NCBI GenBank assembly: GCA_002392325.1
Contig: DGGS01000161.1
Coordinates: forward strand, 1 to 30,785
Direction: 5' to 3'
Length of the DNA stretch: 30,785 nucleotides
Source of the DNA: Bacteroidales bacterium UBA3868
GTDB lineage: Bacteria > Bacteroidota > Bacteroidia > Bacteroidales > WCHB1-69
Shown in pieces: positions 23,903 to 30,785 of the stretch. Numbering within the stretch: the first letter of the stretch is position 1; each line of letters starts with the position of its first letter. A model generated the notes under the pieces. The model had not been told where the DNA came from. It was given only the letters and a program-made list of their open reading frames with translations, and did not search any database. The position numbers and the translations under genes were made by a program.

Positions 23903-25792
23903 TTATATGTTTTTTTCAGACAATTCCAACCAACGATTCGATTTTTCATCCAACAGAGGACCGATTTCCGCATAACGCTTTCCCCACTCGGCAAATTCTT
24001 CCGGACTGCCTTCACCCGCACTCATCTTTGCCTCTATCTCCGCCTTTTCTTTCTCCAATTGCTCTATTTCCGTTTCCAACAACTCCAATTCTTTTTTTTC
24101 CTTAAATGTTAACTTATTTTTAGACGGCTCACGCATTGGCTTTTCCTCCACCGGACGGTTGGCTTTTTCCACCAGTTTCTGAATCTTCAGTTCTTTGTCT
24201 TTCGCCTGGCGGTACTCCGTATAGTTCCCATAATAATCCTTAATCTTTCCATCTCCCTCAAACACAAAGATATGGTCCACAAGTTTGTTCATCAGCCAGC
24301 GGTCGTGGGAGACGATGATCATGCACCCTCCGAAATTGGTGAGAAAATCTTCCAGCAGGTTCAGGGTGTCGATGTCAAAGTCGTTGGTCGGCTCATCAAG
24401 GATGAGAAAATTAGGATTTTTTAAGAGTGTGATGAGCAGATGCAGTTTGCGTTTCTCGCCACCGCTCAAATCGTCGTAATAGGTGTATTGCTGGCTGAAT
24501 GGGAATCCGAAATGGTTTAGAAACTGTGAGGCGCTGATATAATTCCCATTATCCATGCGGATGACCTCCGCATGCTCTTTCACCAGTTCCAACACAATCT
24601 TGTTACCGGTATAAGTCATGCCGTTTTGGGAAAAATAACCGAATTGGATCGTAAGACCCGGGGTGATCTTGCCGCCATCGGGCTTGATTTCGCCCATTAT
24701 CATCTTCAAAAAGGTGCTTTTTCCTGTGCCGTTCTTGCCGACAATGCCGCATTTCTCCCCTCTTTTGAAAATGTAGGAGAAGTCTTTGATGATGGTCTGA
24801 TCGGGATAGGAAAAATCCAGATGGCTGATTTCCAATATTTTATGTCCAATTCGTTCCGACTGAACCTTGAAGGCCTCCGGAGCGGCTTCCACCTTGCGGT
24901 CCATTTGTTCCTGCAACCGTTCAAAGTTGTTGATGCGGGCGCGTGCCTTGGAGGTTCGCGCCTGCGGAGAGGTGTGCACCCACTCCAACTCGCGACGGTA
25001 GAGGTTACGCAACCGCTCGTGCTCCGCCGCCTCGTTGGCCAGACGCTCCGCTTTTTTCTCCACAAAATAATCGTACTTGCCTCTATAATGGTAGAGATTG
25101 CCGTTGCTCAACTCAAAAATGTCGCTGCAAACCTTGTCCAAAAAGGCACGGTCGTGCGTCACCATCAGCAGTGTGATGTTGGCGGTGGAGAGATAGTTCT
25201 CCAGCCATTCGATCATCTCCACATCCAGATGGTTGGTGGGCTCGTCGAGAATCAGCAAATCGGTGTCGGCAATCAGCGTTTTGGCCAATGCCGCTTTTTT
25301 GCGCTGGCCGCCGGACAATTCATCTATGTTTTTGAAAATATCGTGGATGCCGAATTTGGAAAGAATCTCCTTGATTTTGGATTCATAATCCCAAGCATTC
25401 AATCGGTCAACCTCCAGAATTGCCTGATCCATGCGGCTTTGCGGCACCTGGTCGGCGTGTCCCTGCTCCAGCAGCGACACACAGGTTTCATATTCCTTTA
25501 CCGCTTTCACAATGGGGGTGTCCTCATCAAAGAGGGCGTTAAGCACGGAATCCTCCTCGTTGAAATTGTCCATTTGCGGAAGATAGGAGACCACAATGTC
25601 GTTGCGTACCACCACATTGCCGCTGTCGGGCACATCGCGCCCGGCGATGATGTTCAGCAGCGTGCTTTTGCCCGTGCCGTTGCGGGCAATCAAGGCGCTT
25701 TTCTGCCCCTTCTCCAACCCGAATGTGATGTCGTGGAAGAGTTGCTTCTCGCCCACAGACTTGGAAACATTATTCACAGTAAGGTAGTTCAT
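23903..25792 (-). CDS. ABC-F family ATPase, Uup-like
   Basis: Soluble protein of 629 residues with two ABC domains and no TM segment. NBD1 has Walker A ARNGTGKST at 36-44 and signature LSGGQ followed by R-K-K-A; NBD2 has Walker A G-K-N-G-T-G-K-S-T, Walker B F-L-I-L-D-E-P-T-N-D and signature LSGGE. The interdomain linker contains R-R-E-L-E-W-V-H-T-S-P-Q-A-R, resembling the Uup linker, and the C-terminus is a charged coiled coil rich in Glu and Lys, another Uup trait. ABC-F proteins bind the ribosomal E-site. The longer in-frame start at 25825 reaches the promoter element, so M-N-Y-L-T-V at 25792 is chosen. The first Walker A position is Ala instead of Gly. Confidence 0.9.
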   Translation of the reverse strand: MNYLTVNNVSKSVGEKQLFHDITFGLEKGQKSALIARNGTGKSTLLNIIAGRDVPDSGNVVVRNDIVVSYLPQMDNFNEEDSVLNALFDEDTPIVKAVKEYETCVSLLEQGHADQVPQSRMDQAILEVDRLNAWDYESKIKEILSKFGIHDIFKNIDELSGGQRKKAALAKTLIADTDLLILDEPTNHLDVEMIEWLENYLSTANITLLMVTHDRAFLDKVCSDIFELSNGNLYHYRGKYDYFVEKKAERLANEAAEHERLRNLYRRELEWVHTSPQARTSKARARINNFERLQEQMDRKVEAAPEAFKVQSERIGHKILEISHLDFSYPDQTIIKDFSYIFKRGEKCGIVGKNGTGKSTFLKMIMGEIKPDGGKITPGLTIQFGYFSQNGMTYTGNKIVLELVKEHAEVIRMDNGNYISASQFLNHFGFPFSQQYTYYDDLSGGEKRKLHLLITLLKNPNFLILDEPTNDFDIDTLNLLEDFLTNFGGCMIIVSHDRWLMNKLVDHIFVFEGDGKIKDYYGNYTEYRQAKDKELKIQKLVEKANRPVEEKPMREPSKNKLTFKEKKELELLETEIEQLEKEKAEIEAKMSAGEGSPEEFAEWGKRYAEIGPLLDEKSNRWLELSEKNI

Positions 25793-25814
25793 CGGGTCAA
25801 ATTTTAAGAGGGTG

Positions 25815-25822
25815 CAAAGGTA
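25815..25822 (-). promoter_or_regulatory. Promoter -7 element (TACCTTTG) of the ABC-F/rsmE operon
   Basis: Minus-strand TACCTTTG matches TAnnTTTG, 22 bases before the ATG at 25792, 21 bases from the divergent dtd element. Confidence 0.6.
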
Positions 25823-25843
25823 CAAAAAATGATGTTTTTTTAG

Positions 25844-25851
25844 TACTTTTG
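25844..25851 (+). promoter_or_regulatory. Promoter -7 element (TACTTTTG) of dtd
   Basis: TACTTTTG followed by CACA matches TAnnTTTG, 18 bases before the ATG at 25870. It sits back to back with the ABC-F element in a very short divergent region. Confidence 0.6.
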
Positions 25852-25869
25852 CACATTAAAACAAGAAGT

Positions 25870-26319
25870 ATGCGGATTGTAGTTCAACGATGCAGCAGGG
25901 CAGAGGTCCGGATAGACGGGGAAGTCGTCGGTCGGATAGGCACAGGTTTTGTCCTGTTGGTGGGAGTCACGCACAGCGACACCAAGCAGGATGCGGAGTA
26001 TTTGGCAAAAAAAGTCGCCGGAATGCGCATTTTCAACGATGATGAAGGCAAAATGAATCTGGCCCTGAAGGATGTTCAAGGCCAGGTGTTAAGCATTTCG
26101 CAATTCTCCTTGCATGCCAATCCGCACAAGGGCAACCGTCCGAGTTTCATAAAAGCGGCCCCGCCGGAGATGGCAGAGCCGCTGTATAACTACTTCAACA
26201 CCTTGCTGCGCGAAGAATATGGACTTGTCGTGGAAACCGGACGCTTTGGCGCCGACATGAAGGTGGACTTCATCAACGACGGCCCGGTCACCATTCTGAT
26301 AGACAGCGAAGACAAATAG
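25870..26319 (+). CDS. dtd: D-aminoacyl-tRNA deacylase
   Basis: Enzyme of 149 residues that hydrolyses D-aminoacyl-tRNAs and so proofreads chirality after charging. The SQFSL motif is at 77-81 (canonical SQFTL) and the GPV of N-D-G-P-V-T-I-L-I-D at 138-140, which together form the cross-dimer active site. The start MRIVVQRC fits the family; an in-frame ATG at 25849 lies inside the promoter element and is rejected. Its 3' end is eight bases from that of ridA on the opposite strand, with no terminator between. Confidence 0.95.
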   Translation: MRIVVQRCSRAEVRIDGEVVGRIGTGFVLLVGVTHSDTKQDAEYLAKKVAGMRIFNDDEGKMNLALKDVQGQVLSISQFSLHANPHKGNRPSFIKAAPPEMAEPLYNYFNTLLREEYGLVVETGRFGADMKVDFINDGPVTILIDSEDK

Positions 26320-26327
26320 TTTTTCTA

Positions 26328-26705
26328 TTACGCTTTCACCGCAATACTTTCAATCTCCACCATAACGCCCTTGGGCAGGTCGCGAACCGCGAAAGCGGCT
26401 CTTGCGGGCGGGTTCACCAAGAAATATTGGGCATAAACCTCATTCATCGCGCCAAAGTTGGCGATATCGCTCAACAGACAGGTAGTTTTCACCACATCCT
26501 CAAACTTATAACCAGCTTCTTGCAGAATAGCGGCAATGTTCTTCATAACCTGCTCGGTTTGGGCTTTAATGCCTTCGGGAACAATCCCAGTAGCGGGGTC
26601 AACGGGTATCTGACCTGAAATAAACAACATTCCATTTGCCTCTACGGCTTGGCTGTAAGGACCGATGGCAGCGGGGGCCTTATCGGTGTGGATGATTTTT
26701 TTCAT
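26328..26705 (-). CDS. ridA: RidA family enamine/imine deaminase
   Basis: Small protein of 125 residues of the YjgF/YER057c/UK114 family, which hydrolyses reactive 2-aminoacrylate to pyruvate and protects PLP enzymes. The signature is in place: G-P-Y-S-Q-A-V near the start, the catalytic Arg R102 in N-P-P-A-R-A-A-F-A-V and E119 in the final M-V-E-I-E-S. It forms trimers. It is transcribed alone, with a -7 element 50 bases upstream. Confidence 0.94.
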   Translation of the reverse strand: MKKIIHTDKAPAAIGPYSQAVEANGMLFISGQIPVDPATGIVPEGIKAQTEQVMKNIAAILQEAGYKFEDVVKTTCLLSDIANFGAMNEVYAQYFLVNPPARAAFAVRDLPKGVMVEIESIAVKA

Positions 26706-26755
26706 AATATAATCTTTTGAAAATTAGATATTTAGATTTTTTTGAATTGAATTGG

Positions 26756-26763
26756 CAAAAATA
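26756..26763 (-). promoter_or_regulatory. Promoter -7 element (TATTTTTG) of ridA
   Basis: Minus-strand TATTTTTG followed by CCAA matches TAnnTTTG, in the divergent ridA/guaB region. Confidence 0.58.
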
Positions 26764-26798
26764 ACACTTTTATTCTTTTTTCCTATCCGTTTTTTTTA

Positions 26799-26806
26799 TA
26801 TTTTTG
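26799..26806 (+). promoter_or_regulatory. Promoter -7 element (TATTTTTG) of guaB
   Basis: TATTTTTG followed by CGCG matches TAnnTTTG, 22 bases before the guaB ATG. Confidence 0.6.
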
Positions 26807-26816
26807 CGCGTAATAA

Positions 26817-28307
<1,491 letters not shown>

Positions 28308-28337
28308 TTGATTATTAATCCTTTAAATTAAAATATT

Positions 28338-29183
28338 ATGAAAAATATCGTTGTCGGTACCGACTTTTCCAATAGCGCCATGACCGCCATGCGTCATGCT
28401 GTGGCATTAGCCATCAAATCCAACGCCACCCTTCATCTGGTTTGGGTTAAGACCCCCGGAGCACAAAGCGTAGAGAAGGAAAACCACGAAGATAATTTCA
28501 CCTCCCATTCCCAAAGCAAACTGCAGGAATGGGTTGACCTCTGCAAAAAAGAATCACCCGAGAGCCAAATCAACAGCGTTATTCTGGAGGGTAAGGTGCA
28601 CCAGGAAATCACCCGTTTCGCCAACAACTTGCCGGAAACCATCATCGTGATGGGTGCGCACGGCGCATCCGGATTCGAGGAGGGCTATATCGGAAATAAT
28701 GCCTTCCGTCTGATCAACGATGCGGAAGTTCCTGTGTTGATTATGCGTGAGAACATCCAAATCAACCGCGATTTGCACAAGATTTTTGTTCCTATTGACA
28801 TTAGTTTCGAGACACTGCAGAAGATGAAACTCTCCATTGAATTGGCTAAATCTTTTGCCGCCCAGGTTTACCTGTTCGGTGTTGTTTATCCTAACAATGT
28901 GGAAACCCGCCATATCATCAATGTGCAACTCCGTCACGCCGCTGACATGTGCGACGAGGCCAATGTGCGTTATGATGGGGAGTCTTTCACAGTGAACAAC
29001 AACGATGTCTGCAACACGATTCTGAAACGCGCCGCCGAACTTGATGCCAACCTGATCACCATTATGCGTGAGGAGCAGGAAACCGACTTCACCGCCTCCC
29101 GTAACATGCGTCAGATTTTGAGCACCTGCCCGATGCCGTTGCTCATCATCCCGAACAGAAATGTGTTTTCTGTGGGGCGTTAA
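28338..29183 (+). CDS. Universal stress protein with two UspA domains
   Basis: Protein of 281 residues with tandem UspA folds, about 1-137 and 148-281. The first starts MKNIVVGTDFSNSAMTAMRHAVAL and carries the ATP-binding loop G-A-H-G-A-S-G (about 111-117) followed by the phosphate-binding region; the second starts H-K-I-F-V-P-I-D-I-S-F-E-T and lacks a clear G-x-x-G nucleotide loop (R-E-E-Q-E-T-D-F-T-A-S at the matching place). So one domain may bind ATP and the other is degenerate. Usp proteins help survival during starvation or stress. It follows guaB by 30 bases. Confidence 0.9.
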   Translation: MKNIVVGTDFSNSAMTAMRHAVALAIKSNATLHLVWVKTPGAQSVEKENHEDNFTSHSQSKLQEWVDLCKKESPESQINSVILEGKVHQEITRFANNLPETIIVMGAHGASGFEEGYIGNNAFRLINDAEVPVLIMRENIQINRDLHKIFVPIDISFETLQKMKLSIELAKSFAAQVYLFGVVYPNNVETRHIINVQLRHAADMCDEANVRYDGESFTVNNNDVCNTILKRAAELDANLITIMREEQETDFTASRNMRQILSTCPMPLLIIPNRNVFSVGR

Positions 29184-29205
29184 TTTTGAATTTTTTCCAT
29201 AATTA

Positions 29206-29213
29206 TAAATTTG
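29206..29213 (+). promoter_or_regulatory. Possible promoter -7 element (TAAATTTG) before the flavin-reductase-like gene
   Basis: TAAATTTG matches TAnnTTTG; its last base is the first base of the palindrome at 29213-29240. A transcript started here would begin within the hairpin. Confidence 0.4.
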
Positions 29214-29240
29214 TAGAGACGCACGGCTGTGCGTCTCTAC
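29213..29240. repeat. REP-like palindrome before the flavin-reductase-like gene
   Basis: Perfect 12-bp inverted repeat, GTAGAGACGCAC at 29213-29224 with its complement at 29229-29240, loop GGCT. It shares the arm pattern GTA(G/C)AGACGC with 7213-7246. I recognise it as the type of short interspersed palindrome common in Bacteroidota intergenic DNA. It may also serve as a terminator for the universal stress gene. Confidence 0.78.
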
Positions 29241-29254
29241 ATTATTTTAACAAT

Positions 29255-29833
29255 ATGAAAACCACCAAAAAACGATTATTGCGGGCCGGCAACATGTTGA
29301 ACCCGACTCCCGTGGTGATGGTATCCTGCGGCAGCACGCTGGAGGAATACAACATCATCACCATCGCGTGGACGGGCACTATCAGCTCCGATCCTGCCAC
29401 ATGCTACATTTCCGTGCGACCAAGCCGTCACTCGTACGACATCATCAAACGAAACGGATGTTTTGTTATAAATTTAGTTAACAAAGAGTTAGCGCCTATT
29501 GCCGATTGGTGCGGCGTGAAATCGGGGAAGGATTATCATAAGTTTCTGGAAACCGGTCTCACGCCCATACATGCGCAACAGGTGGACGCGCCCATGATTG
29601 AGGAGGCACCCGTCAATATCGAGTGCAAGGTGACGCAGATAATCCCGATGGGCTCACACGACATGTTCATCGCCGAAGTTGTGGCGGTGCATGCGCAAGA
29701 GGCGCTGTTCAACCGCAAAACGGACGCCTTGGAGCTGCAACGCGCCAATTTGGTGACCTACTCGCACGGACATTATTACGATTTGGGCAAAATGTTCGGC
29801 AAGTTCGGTTTTTCAGTAGAGAAAAAGAAATAA
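29255..29833 (+). CDS. Flavin reductase-like FMN-binding protein
   Basis: Protein of 192 residues of the flavoredoxin/flavin-reductase domain family (split-barrel FMN-binding fold). Typical segments are N-P-T-P-V-V-M-V-S-C-G near the start, N-I-I-T-I-A-W-T-G-T-I-S-S-D-P-A (FMN-binding region, about 33-48) and Y-I-S-V-R-P-S-R-H-S-Y-D-I-I (about 51-64), then F-V-I-N-L-V. Such proteins reduce flavin with NAD(P)H or carry electrons; the partner is unknown. The longer in-frame start at 29186 would translate the palindrome and is rejected. MenG/UbiE follows after 14 bases. Confidence 0.88.
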   Translation: MKTTKKRLLRAGNMLNPTPVVMVSCGSTLEEYNIITIAWTGTISSDPATCYISVRPSRHSYDIIKRNGCFVINLVNKELAPIADWCGVKSGKDYHKFLETGLTPIHAQQVDAPMIEEAPVNIECKVTQIIPMGSHDMFIAEVVAVHAQEALFNRKTDALELQRANLVTYSHGHYYDLGKMFGKFGFSVEKKK

Positions 29834-29847
29834 AATCAAGAATCCTT

Positions 29848-30549
29848 GTGAACGAAAAAAACAACATCGGCTCTCTTTTCAACCGCATCGCCGGCTCTTA
29901 CGACCGGCTGAACCATCTTTTGTCGCTCAATATTGACAAAAAATGGCGGAAAAAGGCGGTAAAGAGACTCGTTCCCTGTCAGAATCTTTTAGATGTGGCC
30001 ATCGGCACGGCCGATTTGGCGATTGAGGTTGTGCAACAGGGCAAAGCACAGCATGTTACCGGTATTGATTTGTCAACGGAGATGATGAAGATCGGGGCGG
30101 AAAAGGTGGCCAAGCGGAACATGCAGGGGCAAATCGAGTTTGTGGAAGGCAGTGCCCTGGCGCTCCCCTACCCCGACGGGCATTTTGACGCGGTAACTTG
30201 TGCCTACGGGGTCCGCAATTTCTCCGATTTGGACCAGGGCCTGCGCGAGATGCGACGCGTGCTCCAGCCCGGCGGCCAACTCATGATCTTGGAGTTTTCC
30301 TATCCGAAAAACAGATTCATCGCCTGGGTTTATGACCTCTACTTTTCCCATATCCTGCCCAAAATCGGCCAATGGCTGAGCAAGGACAAAACCGCCTACG
30401 GCTACCTCAACCGCAGTGTCAAGAATTTCATCTGGGGAGAAGCAATGGCCGAACGCCTGCGGGCAGCGGGATTCCGTGATGTGGCATACAAAACGATGTC
30501 GTGCGGGATAACCACGGCCTACGAAGCGAGAGGGAAATTGGAAATTTGA
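29848..30549 (+). CDS. Demethylmenaquinone/ubiquinone methyltransferase, MenG/UbiE
   Basis: SAM-dependent methyltransferase of 233 residues from a GTG start at 29848. No suitable ATG exists near the family start, and frame upstream runs into the preceding gene. It begins V-N-E-K-N-N-I-G-S-L-F-N-R-I-A-G-S-Y-D-R (F-x-x-I-A-x-x-Y-D is the family opening), with SAM motif I L-L-D-V-A-I-G-T-A-D-L-A at 47-59, then G-I-D-L-S-T-E-M-M and C-A-Y-G-V-R-N-F (about 124-131). It methylates demethylmenaquinone in the last menaquinone step; Bacteroidota use menaquinone, so menG is the better reading than ubiE. Motif I has I and A where G-T-G is usual (AIGTAD), a mild deviation. It follows the flavin-reductase-like gene by 14 bases. 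Confidence 0.88.
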   Translation: MNEKNNIGSLFNRIAGSYDRLNHLLSLNIDKKWRKKAVKRLVPCQNLLDVAIGTADLAIEVVQQGKAQHVTGIDLSTEMMKIGAEKVAKRNMQGQIEFVEGSALALPYPDGHFDAVTCAYGVRNFSDLDQGLREMRRVLQPGGQLMILEFSYPKNRFIAWVYDLYFSHILPKIGQWLSKDKTAYGYLNRSVKNFIWGEAMAERLRAAGFRDVAYKTMSCGITTAYEARGKLEI

Positions 30550-30628
30550 AAAGGGATATGAGAAATGGGGGTTTAGACTTGAAACTTGAAACCAAGGCCC
30601 TATGGCCAAAGGCCAACGACTAAACACA
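30550..30628. repeat. Low-complexity intergenic stretch with short repeats
   Basis: Gene-free DNA after menG contains a tandem 7-mer CTTGAAA (30578-30584 and 30585-30591) and three GGCC boxes (30596, 30604, 30611). Degenerate short repeats of this kind recur in Bacteroidota spacers. No RNA gene is visible. Confidence 0.5.
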
Positions 30629-30659
30629 CAAAAAAGGGAGCAAGATTCCTCCCGCTCCC
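30629..30659 (-). terminator. Terminator of the T9SS cargo gene at the window end
   Basis: On the minus strand GGGAGC and GCTCCC (plus 30636-30641 and 30654-30659) form a GC-rich stem with a 12-base loop, followed by a TTTTTT run, 31 bases after the stop codon. Confidence 0.78.
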
Positions 30660-30690
30660 GTATGGACAAAAATTTCGGATTATACAAATA

Positions 30691-30785
30691 TCATTCTTTC
30701 ACCACCTTCACATTCCGCACGGTGCCGTCGGTCAGGGTGACGCGCAGGACGTACAGGCCAGAGGGGATGTCGGAGGTGTTGACCG
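30691..30785 (-). CDS. C-terminal end of a T9SS-exported protein (partial)
   Basis: Reading in from the window edge on the minus strand, 31 codons end in TGA (30691-30693): V-N-T-S-D-I-P-S-G-L-Y-V-L-R-V then L-T-D-G-T-V-R-N-V-K-V-V-K-E. The S-G-L-Y-V-L-R-V and terminal V-K-V-V-K pattern is that of a type A T9SS sorting domain, as in the C10 protease. The rest of the protein lies outside, so its function is unknown. Confidence 0.8.
   Translation of the reverse strand, partial: VNTSDIPSGLYVLRVTLTDGTVRNVKVVKE

Noticed and set aside
24572..25807. 411-codon open frame on the plus strand opposite the ABC-F gene
   Set aside because: Shadow of the conserved ABC-F gene; no promoter of its own and an implausible composition.
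29623..29847. Upstream extension of the MenG frame from ATG at 29623
   Set aside because: This part overlaps the flavin-reductase-like gene in another frame and lacks methyltransferase features; GTG at 29848 starts the recognisable domain.

Overview
The window looks like the chromosome of a member of the Bacteroidota, most likely a Bacteroidales. The signs are an RprX/RprY-type two-component pair, a thioredoxin-like protein with a DUF4369-like N-terminus, a rhodanese-fused CoA-disulfide reductase, and two type IX secretion (T9SS) C-terminal sorting domains. Most transcription units also have the phylum's -7 promoter element TAnnTTTG instead of a sigma70 -10 box and a strong Shine-Dalgarno. 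I cannot name a genus. There are no rRNA, tRNA, CRISPR, phage or transposase genes. Coding density is high and no gene-free stretch reaches 300 bases.

Layout. 1-357: 3' end of an RsmI-like methyltransferase, facing a bidirectional terminator. 447-5247 (minus): rprY and rprX, a TlpA-like thiol-disulfide protein, and the ribosomal operon rpsF-rpsR-rplI. 5360-8899 (minus): tdk, pta, an outer-membrane beta-barrel protein and a LolC/E-type permease, with a REP-like palindrome between pta and the barrel gene. 8996-10419 (plus): a proline-rich protein of unknown function and a GreA/GreB-family factor. 10506-12407 (minus): nif3-like gene and a zinc-ribbon coiled-coil protein with a histone-H1-like tail. 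12597-15257 (plus): CoA-disulfide reductase/rhodanese, flanked by inverted G-rich repeats, then an Mrp/Nbp35 Fe-S carrier ATPase whose stop overlaps that of a convergent phosphopantetheinyl transferase. 15951-20711 (plus): a tight five-gene unit of lipoprotein, tilS, membrane protein, sufS and short-chain dehydrogenase, with one visible promoter and one terminator. 20770-23031 (minus): secreted C10 (streptopain-like) protease with a T9SS signal. 23159-25792 (minus): Uup-like ABC-F protein and rsmE. 25870-30549 (plus, with ridA on minus): dtd, guaB, a universal stress protein, a flavin-reductase-like protein and a MenG/UbiE methyltransferase. 30691-30785 (minus): the last 31 codons of a second T9SS cargo protein.

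Most of the content is housekeeping: translation, tRNA quality control and modification, purine and thymidine salvage, acetate metabolism and Fe-S/sulfur handling. The less ordinary parts are the sulfur-related run (CoA-disulfide reductase-rhodanese, Mrp, TilS, SufS) with two unknown proteins embedded in the tilS-sufS operon, the inverted repeats around the reductase gene, the REP-like palindromes, the H1-like tail on the zinc-ribbon protein, and the proline-rich protein coupled to the Gre factor. I found no clear new defence or mobile system. The best candidates for undescribed biology are these small unknown genes and repeats.
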